Positions 1-7,979 of a stretch of 12,587 nucleotides of DNA are shown here, piece after piece. The translations under genes were made by a program, and so were the position numbers. The stretch is taken from positions 1-12,587 of the forward strand of contig JAFAIV010000328.1 of NCBI GenBank assembly GCA_019236545.1, given 5' to 3'. The notes beneath the pieces were generated by a model that had not been told where the DNA came from, made no database searches, and saw only the letters and a program-made list of their open reading frames with translations. The DNA is from Actinomycetota bacterium. Its GTDB lineage: Bacteria; Actinomycetota; Thermoleophilia; Gaiellales; Gaiellaceae. The number at the start of each line of letters is the position of its first letter. Position 1 is the first letter of the stretch.

Positions 1-1185
1 GCGATCGAGCAGCTCCATCGCACGAACAACTTCCCCGAGTTCACCGGCCGCCTCTGCCCCGCTCCGTGCGAGGCCGCGTGCGTGCTCGAGATCGACGAGG
101 GCAACGCCGTCGCGATCAAGCAGATCGAGCTCGCGATCGTCACTCGCGCTTGGGACGAGGGCCTGATCGAGCCGCAGCCGGCCGCGCAGCGCAGCGGCCG
201 CAGCGTCGCCGTCGTCGGCTCCGGCCCGGCCGGCCTCGCCGCCGCGCAGCAGCTCGCCCGCTCGGGCCACGCCGTCGTCGTCTTCGAGCGCGACGAGGCG
301 CCCGGCGGCCTGCTCCGCTTCGGCGTGCCGGACTTCAAGATCGAGAAAGAGGTGATCGAGCGGCGCGTCGCGCAACTCGAGGCCGAGGGCGTCGAGATCC
401 GCTGCGGCGTCGAGGTCGAGGACGCGGACCAGCTCTCGGAGTTCGACGCGGTCGTGATCGCCACCGGCTCCCGTGTCCCGCGCGACCTGCCCGTCCCGGG
501 CCGCGAGCTCGCCGGCGTCCACTTCGCGATGGAGTACCTCTACAGCTCGAACCGCGCTGTCGCGGGGACGCGCGAGCCGACGATCTCCGCCGCCGGGAAG
601 CACGTGATCGTGATCGGCGGCGGCGACACCGGCGCCGACTGCGTGGCGACCGCGCACCGCGACGGCGCCGCCTCGGTGACCCAGATCGAACTGCTCGGCG
701 AGCCGCCCGCGAAGCGCCCGGACGACCTGACGCCGTGGCCGCTCTGGCCGGTCAAGTACCGCCGCTCGTACGCGATCAAGGAGGGCGGCGAGCAGATCTA
801 CTCGCTCTCGACCACCGGCCTCTCCGGCGACGGCCGCGTCGAGCGGATCCACTGGTGCAGCAACACGGGCACGCCGCCTTTCGAGGCCGTTCCCGGCACG
901 GAGGAGACGCGGCCGGCCGACCTCGTCCTCCTCGCGATGGGCTTCCTCGGCCCCGAGCCGCGCCTGCTCGACGCCCTCGGGCTCGAGCGGGACGCGCGCG
1001 GGAACGTCGCCTCCGAGGGCTACGCGACCTCGCGGCCCGGCGTCTTCGCCGCGGGCGACGCCCGCCGCGGCCAGTCGCTGATCGTGTGGGCGATCGCCGA
1101 GGGCCGGAGGTGCGCCGCGGCCGTCGACGCCTGGCTCGCCGCGCAGCCCAGCGCGACGGTGAAGGCTGCGGCAAATTCCGCATAG
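1..1185 (+). CDS. gltD: Glutamate synthase (NADPH) small subunit, 5'-truncated by window edge
   Basis: This subunit passes electrons from NADPH through FAD and iron-sulfur centres to the large subunit, which makes two glutamates from glutamine and 2-oxoglutarate. The frame is open from base 1 and the remaining 394 residues end at TAG; family members are about 470-490 residues, so roughly 80 N-terminal residues lie outside the window. Visible are the cysteine motif CPAPCEAAC (window residues 19-27) of the N-terminal iron-sulfur domain, an FAD-type GSGPAG loop at about residues 73-78, the conserved DFKIEKEVIERR stretch, a second dinucleotide loop GGGDTG at about 206-211 for NADPH, and the C-terminal FAD motif GVFAAGDARRGQS. 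An internal GTG at 82 could be mistaken for the start, but homologous sequence precedes it. The large subunit gltB would be expected to the left. Similar FeS-flavin subunits exist in other enzymes, but these motifs fit GltD best. Confidence 0.93.
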   Translation, partial: AIEQLHRTNNFPEFTGRLCPAPCEAACVLEIDEGNAVAIKQIELAIVTRAWDEGLIEPQPAAQRSGRSVAVVGSGPAGLAAAQQLARSGHAVVVFERDEAPGGLLRFGVPDFKIEKEVIERRVAQLEAEGVEIRCGVEVEDADQLSEFDAVVIATGSRVPRDLPVPGRELAGVHFAMEYLYSSNRAVAGTREPTISAAGKHVIVIGGGDTGADCVATAHRDGAASVTQIELLGEPPAKRPDDLTPWPLWPVKYRRSYAIKEGGEQIYSLSTTGLSGDGRVERIHWCSNTGTPPFEAVPGTEETRPADLVLLAMGFLGPEPRLLDALGLERDARGNVASEGYATSRPGVFAAGDARRGQSLIVWAIAEGRRCAAAVDAWLAAQPSATVKAAANSA

Positions 1186-1219
1186 AGATCCTTCGCGATC
1201 CTGTTAGAAACGGCGCTGG

Positions 1220-1744
1220 ATGGGCCGGATCGCAATCATCATCGCCGTCGGCTACGGCGTTCTCGGCCTTCTCGTCGTCGCGCTGATCGCCGGCGTCGTC
1301 TGGAGCTCGACGCTCGGGCGAAACCACCAGGTCGACACGCGCAAGCTGTCCGAGCGCGAGAAGACATGGTTCGGGATCGTCGTCTTCGTCCTCGTCGGCC
1401 TCCTCTTCGGAACGATCTTCTTCACGCCGTACGGCCGCGGCGCCGGGCCCGACGGCGCGCAGGTCGTCCCGGTCACGGCGCAGCAGTTCGCGTTCGTCGT
1501 TCCGCAGACGACGCTCCACGTCGGGAAGCCGGTCGCGTTCAAGCTCACGTCGAAGGACGTCAGCCACGGCTTCGCCGTCTTCGACCCGCAGCACACCTTC
1601 CTCTTCCAGGTGCAGGTGACGCCCGGCAAGACGCAGTGGTACCGCTGGACGTTCTCGAAGCCCGGCACCTACACGATCGAGTGCTTCGAGTACTGCGGCG
1701 TCGGCCACGACCAGATGGGCGGCCAGTTCACGGTGGTGCGGTGA
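1220..1744 (+). CDS. coxB: Cytochrome c oxidase subunit II with CuA centre
   Basis: Subunit II of a heme-copper oxidase; its outer domain holds the binuclear CuA site that accepts electrons from cytochrome c and passes them to subunit I. The 174-residue protein has two hydrophobic segments (about residues 3-29 and 50-69) joined by a charged loop, then a cupredoxin domain. The CuA ligands are all visible: His116 in SHGFAV, then Cys155, Glu157, Cys159, His163 and Met166 in CFEYCGVGHDQM. It is shorter than typical A-family subunits II (over 250 residues) and nearer the ba3 type, although ba3 subunits II usually have one membrane helix. ATG at 1220 is the first good start after gltD stops; no convincing Shine-Dalgarno sequence is seen, so the start rests on the first helix. 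The stop overlaps the GTG of the next gene, so the two are probably translationally coupled. Confidence 0.93.
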   Translation: MGRIAIIIAVGYGVLGLLVVALIAGVVWSSTLGRNHQVDTRKLSEREKTWFGIVVFVLVGLLFGTIFFTPYGRGAGPDGAQVVPVTAQQFAFVVPQTTLHVGKPVAFKLTSKDVSHGFAVFDPQHTFLFQVQVTPGKTQWYRWTFSKPGTYTIECFEYCGVGHDQMGGQFTVVR

Positions 1745-3672
1745 GCGACGAGCTGATCCTCACCGACCAGGAGCGCTGGCTCGCGCAGCGGATCACCCTG
1801 CGCTACGTCCTGACGGCGCAGGCGATCCTGCTCGTCTCCGGCTTCCTCGGGATCCTGCTCCGCGACAGCCAGGCCGGCGTCGGCCGGCTGGGCACGAACT
1901 GGTTCTACGCGCTGATGACCGCGCACGGGCTCGGCGCCTTCGTCGGCTGGGCCGGCTTCTCGGTCATGGGCCTCTCGTTCTGGGTGTTCGCGGAGATCGG
2001 CTTCCCGCTGCGGCCGTTCGGACGAGTCTTCGCGGAGCTGACGTACTGGCTGATGGTGCTCGGCGTCGCGGGGATCGTCGTCTCGACGGTCGTCATGCAT
2101 TTCGCGGGCTCGTGGGTGTTCCTCTATCCGCTGCCGTTCCACTCGGCCGGCCAGTGGGGCAAGGCCGCGACCGCGCTCTTCCTCACCTCCGTCCTCTTCG
2201 TCGGACTCTCGATCGTCACCTGGTGCGTCGCCGTCCTGCACACGGCGGTCAGCCCGGCGCTGCACGCGGTCTCGAAGAAGTGGACGAACCGGCTCGGCGT
2301 GGCGATGGGCTTCGGCTTCCTCTGGCCGAAGAAGTTCGCCACGAACCCGCGGCCGGTGCCGTACCCCGTCATCCCGCTGACGGTGATCGGCCTCGACATG
2401 ATCATCGCGACGCTGCCGTTCGCGGTGCTGCTCGTCGAGATGATCGTGCAGACGTTCGTCCCCGGCGCGCACGTCGACCCGCTGCTCGCGAAGAACGTCC
2501 TCTGGTGGTTCGGCCACCCGGTCGTCTACCTGCTGCTCTTCCCGGCGGTCGCCGTCTACTACCTGCTCGTGCCGCGCTACGCGGGCCGGCCGCTCGTCTC
2601 CGGGAACATCATCACGGTCGGCTGGACGATCGCGGTCGTCGCCAACGTGATCGTCTGGGCGCACCACGTCTACATCGACTACCCGTCGGGCTCGCCGCAG
2701 GCGGCGATCGACACGGCGATGCAGCCGCTGACGTTCTCGCTGACGATCGTCTCGGCGCTGTCGCTCTACAGCCTCTTCTTCACGATCTACAAGTCGAAGT
2801 ACCAGTGGAACGCCGCCGGGACGGCGCTCTTCCTCGGGCTCGTCTCGTGGCTCTCGGCCGGGCTCTCGGGCGTCGTCAACGCGACGATCGCGTTCGACCA
2901 GGTCGTCCACAACTCGCTCTGGATCGTCGGCCACTTCCATCAGATGGCGCTGCTGAACATCGGCTTCGTCGCGTTCGCCGCCGTCTACACGTGGCTGCCG
3001 GAGTGGACGGGCCACGCGCTCTACAGCGAGCGGCTGGCGAAGCAGCACATCTGGGGCACGTTCGCCTTTGCGACCGCGAACACGATCATCTGGCTCGTCG
3101 AGGGCCTCCAGGGCGCGCCGCGGCGGTTCGCGGTCCTGCCGGCGGGGCACTACGTGACGCTCGGCCAGGTCGGCTCGGCCATGGCGATCGGGACCGGCCT
3201 CTTCCAGCTCCCGTTCTTCTGGAACGTCCTGCAGACGATCCGGGGCAAGACCGAGAAGGCGCGCGACCGGACGAGCCCGCGCGAGTGGTCGGACGTGACG
3301 GCCGAGGCGGCGCTGGTCCTCGTCGTGCTCGTGCTCGTCGGCGCCGCGGGCGTGACCGGCTGGCTGATCGGCCACTACACCGACCGGCCGACGTCCCATC
3401 CGGCCGCGTCCACTCCGGCCGAGCCGGCCGCCTCGCCGGTCGCGGTCGGGAAGCAGGTCTTCTCCTCCGCGGGCTGCTCCGGCTGCCACACGCTCGCCGC
3501 CGCGGGCGCGACGGGGACGGTCGGGCCGAACCTCGACCAGAAGAAGCCGCCCGCGTCGCTCGTGGTCGAGCGCGTGACGAACGGCAAGGGCGCGATGCCG
3601 TCGTTCAAGGGCCGCCTGACGCCGGCGCAGATCCAGGACGTCGCGCAGTTCGTGGCCGCGTCGACGAAGTAG
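1741..3672 (+). CDS. coxA: Heme-copper oxidase subunit I (B-family, ba3-like) fused to C-terminal cytochrome c
   Basis: Catalytic subunit of a proton-pumping terminal oxidase that reduces oxygen to water in the cytoplasmic membrane. The 643-residue product has many membrane helices and every metal ligand: His62 (TAHGLGAF) and His400 for the low-spin heme, His398 for heme a3, and His259, His308 and His309 for CuB, with Tyr263 in GHPVVY as the expected cross-linked tyrosine. GHPVVY lacks the glutamate of A1-type HPEVY and resembles the Thermus ba3 motif, which places it in the B family. After a last helix (about 522-543) and a Pro/Ala-rich linker comes a class I cytochrome c domain with CSGCH (579-583) and a probable axial Met619 (GAMPSF). 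Family members without the fusion have about 560 residues. The frame is open further upstream, but GTG 1741 overlaps the coxB stop (GTGA) and gives a normal N terminus. No small subunits III/IV follow. Confidence 0.93.
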   Translation: MSDELILTDQERWLAQRITLRYVLTAQAILLVSGFLGILLRDSQAGVGRLGTNWFYALMTAHGLGAFVGWAGFSVMGLSFWVFAEIGFPLRPFGRVFAELTYWLMVLGVAGIVVSTVVMHFAGSWVFLYPLPFHSAGQWGKAATALFLTSVLFVGLSIVTWCVAVLHTAVSPALHAVSKKWTNRLGVAMGFGFLWPKKFATNPRPVPYPVIPLTVIGLDMIIATLPFAVLLVEMIVQTFVPGAHVDPLLAKNVLWWFGHPVVYLLLFPAVAVYYLLVPRYAGRPLVSGNIITVGWTIAVVANVIVWAHHVYIDYPSGSPQAAIDTAMQPLTFSLTIVSALSLYSLFFTIYKSKYQWNAAGTALFLGLVSWLSAGLSGVVNATIAFDQVVHNSLWIVGHFHQMALLNIGFVAFAAVYTWLPEWTGHALYSERLAKQHIWGTFAFATANTIIWLVEGLQGAPRRFAVLPAGHYVTLGQVGSAMAIGTGLFQLPFFWNVLQTIRGKTEKARDRTSPREWSDVTAEAALVLVVLVLVGAAGVTGWLIGHYTDRPTSHPAASTPAEPAASPVAVGKQVFSSAGCSGCHTLAAAGATGTVGPNLDQKKPPASLVVERVTNGKGAMPSFKGRLTPAQIQDVAQFVAASTK

Positions 3673-3676
3673 GCCC

Positions 3677-4462
3677 GTGGAGACGACCTGGACGCTCGAC
3701 CCCGCGCCGCTGGCGCTCGCGGCGCTCGCCGCGCTGCTCTACGCGCAGGCGTTCGCCCGGCTGCGGCGGCGCGCGCCCGCACACGCGACCTGGCGCCACG
3801 CCTTCTTCTTCGCGCTCGGGCTGGCGGTCTCGTTGCTGGCGCTCGTCTCGCCCGTCGACGCGGTCGGCGAGGACCAGCTTCTGTCCGCGCACATGCTCCA
3901 GCACCTGCTGCTCGGCGACCTCGGGCCGCTGCTGCTCGTGCTCGGGACACGGGGGCCGCTCGCCCTCTTCCTGCTCCCGGCACCCGCGCTCCGGGTCGTC
4001 GCGCGCTCCCCCCTGCGTCGGCTCGCCCGGCCGCGGGTCGCGCTCGTCGCCTGGCTCGCGGCGATCGGCGGCTGGCACGTCCCGGCGGCGTACGACGCCG
4101 CGATCGCGCATCCCGCGCTGCACGTGACCGAGCACGCCTGCTTCGCGCTCGCCGGCGTCCTCGCCTGGACGCAGATCCTCCGCGGGCCGCTCACCGTCGG
4201 CCGCCGAGCGCTCTTCGCGCTCGTCCTGCTCGTCTCGAGCAGCGTCCTCGCCGAGGTGCTCGTCGCCTCGCCGCCGCTCTACCCGTACTACGCCGCGATG
4301 CGGAGCCGCCCCTTCGGCTGGTCCGCGGGCCAGGACCAGAGCCACGCCGCGCTGCTGATGATGGCCGAGCAGTTCGCGACGCTCGCGACGGCGATCCTCT
4401 TCCTCGTCCGCGCCCACGTCGAGCGAGTCGCGCCGGAGCTAACCCCGCACGAGGTTGCGTAG
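3677..4462 (+). CDS. ctaG: Cytochrome c oxidase assembly protein, Caa3_CtaG family
   Basis: A 261-residue integral membrane protein with about seven or eight hydrophobic segments (roughly 11-28, 42-60, 72-90, 93-107, 121-138, 152-170, 176-197, 225-245). Conserved polar residues sit at membrane edges: SAHMLQH (70-76), WHVP (133-136), the EH pair at 152-153 and DQSH (220-223). These are hallmarks of the Caa3_CtaG family, whose Bacillus member is needed for caa3 oxidase assembly, probably in copper delivery; this family is unrelated to the Cox11 proteins that share the CtaG name. The position, four bases after the subunit I stop, supports the same role for the neighbouring oxidase. GTG 3677 is chosen for that spacing; only a poor AGG precedes it. 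The 3' end overlaps the convergent proline dehydrogenase gene by 24 bases. Confidence 0.88.
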   Translation: METTWTLDPAPLALAALAALLYAQAFARLRRRAPAHATWRHAFFFALGLAVSLLALVSPVDAVGEDQLLSAHMLQHLLLGDLGPLLLVLGTRGPLALFLLPAPALRVVARSPLRRLARPRVALVAWLAAIGGWHVPAAYDAAIAHPALHVTEHACFALAGVLAWTQILRGPLTVGRRALFALVLLVSSSVLAEVLVASPPLYPYYAAMRSRPFGWSAGQDQSHAALLMMAEQFATLATAILFLVRAHVERVAPELTPHEVA

Positions 4463-5359
4463 GAAGAACAAGAGGTTCGCCGGCCGCTCGGCGAGCCGCC
4501 GCATCAGGTAGCGGTACCACTCCGGCCCGTACGGCGTCGCGACGAGGACGTCGTAGCCGCGGGCCACGAGCGCGAGCTGGAGCTTCGGCCGGACGCCGTA
4601 GAGCATCTGGAGCTGGAAGCGGTCGCGCGCGATCCCCTCCCGCTCGGCGAACGCCACCGCCCGCTCGATCAGCGTCTCGTCGTGCGTCGCGATCGCGATG
4701 AAGCTGCAGCCGCCGAGCATCGCCTCCATCAGGCGCGCGTACGCGGCGTCGACGTCGCGCTTCTCCGGGTACGCGATCTCCGCGGGCTCGAGGTACGCGC
4801 CCTTGACGATGCGCAGGTTCGGCCCGAGCGGCAGGAGCGAGGCGAGGTCGGCCTCGGTGCGATAGAGGTAGGCCTGGAGGACGGTGCCGACGTTGTCGTG
4901 GCCGGCCTCGCGGAGGCGCCGGTAGATCCGGAGCGTCGCGTCGACGTAGCGCGACTCCTCCATGTCGATCCGGATGAAGTTCCCGAGCTCGGCCGCGGCG
5001 GCGACGAGCTCCGCGACGTTGCGGTACGCCAGCTCCTCGTCGAGCGCGAGGCCGAGGTGCGTGAGCTTGAGCGCGACGTTCGTCCGCAGGCCTTCGGCGG
5101 CGATCCGCTCGAGCACCGCCCGGTACTCGGCGACGACCGCGCGGGTCTCCGCCTCGTCTCGGACGCCCTCGCCGAGCAGCGTCGTGTTCGTCTTCAGCCC
5201 CGCGTCGTTCAGTCGCCGCAGCACCGGCACGGCCTCGTCGAGCGTCTGCCCGGCGACGAACCGCGCGGCGCCGAGCCGGAAGCCGTAGCGCGTGACGAAG
5301 CGCTGCAGCCGCGGGCTGTCGGCGGCGGCGAGGATCACGGGACGCAGAAACGAGCGCAT
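4439..5359 (-). CDS. Proline dehydrogenase (monofunctional, FAD-dependent)
   Basis: Oxidises L-proline to 1-pyrroline-5-carboxylate and passes electrons by FAD to the quinone pool, the first step of proline breakdown. The 306-residue protein is the length of stand-alone PRODH enzymes rather than bifunctional PutA. Family motifs run in order: KLTHLG (98-103), RIDME (130-134), VLQAYLYR (160-167), RIVKGAYLEP (183-192), ATHD (224-227), LQMLYG (250-255), and the substrate-binding signature Y284-x-x-R287-R288-x-x-E291 near the C terminus. The frame stays open far upstream, but only as a shadow of the glycogen phosphorylase gene; the ATG whose first base is 5359 gives the expected N terminus and has a TANNNT hexamer six bases before it. 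No pyrroline-5-carboxylate dehydrogenase gene is adjacent, so the second step must be encoded elsewhere. Confidence 0.92.
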   Translation of the reverse strand: MRSFLRPVILAAADSPRLQRFVTRYGFRLGAARFVAGQTLDEAVPVLRRLNDAGLKTNTTLLGEGVRDEAETRAVVAEYRAVLERIAAEGLRTNVALKLTHLGLALDEELAYRNVAELVAAAAELGNFIRIDMEESRYVDATLRIYRRLREAGHDNVGTVLQAYLYRTEADLASLLPLGPNLRIVKGAYLEPAEIAYPEKRDVDAAYARLMEAMLGGCSFIAIATHDETLIERAVAFAEREGIARDRFQLQMLYGVRPKLQLALVARGYDVLVATPYGPEWYRYLMRRLAERPANLLFFLRNLVRG

Positions 5360-5365
5360 TCGCGG

Positions 5366-5371
5366 ACCGTA
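5366..5371 (-). promoter_or_regulatory. Putative -10 element of a leaderless promoter for proline dehydrogenase
   Basis: Read on the minus strand the hexamer is TACGGT, matching the actinobacterial -10 pattern TANNNT. It lies six bases before the ATG, so transcription would begin at or next to the start codon. No good -35 hexamer is seen at 16-18 bases, and no Shine-Dalgarno sequence stands at a suitable distance, which fits a leaderless message. This is inferred from pattern and spacing only. Confidence 0.5.
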
Positions 5372-5391
5372 CTCCTGCGGCCGGATCGGCG

Positions 5392-5397
5392 TAGAGT
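5392..5397 (+). promoter_or_regulatory. Putative -10 element of a leaderless promoter for glycogen phosphorylase
   Basis: TAGAGT matches TANNNT and is separated from the GTG start by seven bases (CCGTCGC), which would place the first transcribed base at or beside the start codon. No Shine-Dalgarno sequence or clear -35 hexamer is present. The element mirrors the one serving the divergent gene in the same 45-base gap, so a regulator or polymerase bound here would affect both genes. Confidence 0.5.
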
Positions 5398-5404
5398 CCG
5401 TCGC

Positions 5405-7897
<2,493 letters not shown>

Positions 7898-7948
7898 GCA
7901 GAGCGGCGTCCTTCGGGTGACGAAGCGGAGAATCGCTCGATCGAGGCA

Positions 7949-7966
7949 GTTGACCGACCAGTCAAC
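7949..7966. promoter_or_regulatory. Palindromic candidate operator upstream of the STAND-BTAD regulator
   Basis: The sequence GTTGAC-CGACCA-GTCAAC has perfect 6-base inverted arms around a 6-base centre and lies 13 bases before the regulator's GTG, in an 82-base gap otherwise without symmetry. Its left arm contains TTGACC, which looks like a -35 hexamer, although no good -10 lies 16-18 bases downstream; CATTGT at 7966-7971 is only a partial match. Its form resembles TetR-family operators built on GACCGACC-GGTC-like cores. The binding protein is unknown, and no TetR gene is in the window. Confidence 0.45.
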
Positions 7967-7979
7967 ATTGTGATCCGAT

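Noticed and set aside
1669..3489. Long minus-strand open frame opposite oxidase subunit I
   Set aside because: The translation is low-complexity (Arg/Asp/Glu-rich) without motifs, whereas the plus strand encodes every heme and copper ligand. It is an artefact of high GC.
4441..4456. Possible hairpin AACC...GGTT at the ctaG / proline dehydrogenase overlap as a bidirectional terminator
   Set aside because: The stem has four pairs with a mismatch above it and no flanking T-run. It is compatible with chance in coding sequence.
7911..7925. Possible terminator hairpin CTTCG-GGTGA-CGAAG after glgP
   Set aside because: Only five base pairs, no extension of the stem and no T-run follows. Too weak to call, although it is the only inverted repeat just after the glgP stop.
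7950..7978. A complete -35/-10 promoter using TTGACC at 7950 before the regulator
   Set aside because: No acceptable -10 hexamer is found 16-18 bases downstream (ATCCGA at 7973-7978), and CATTGT at 7966 is too close. Only the palindrome is reported.
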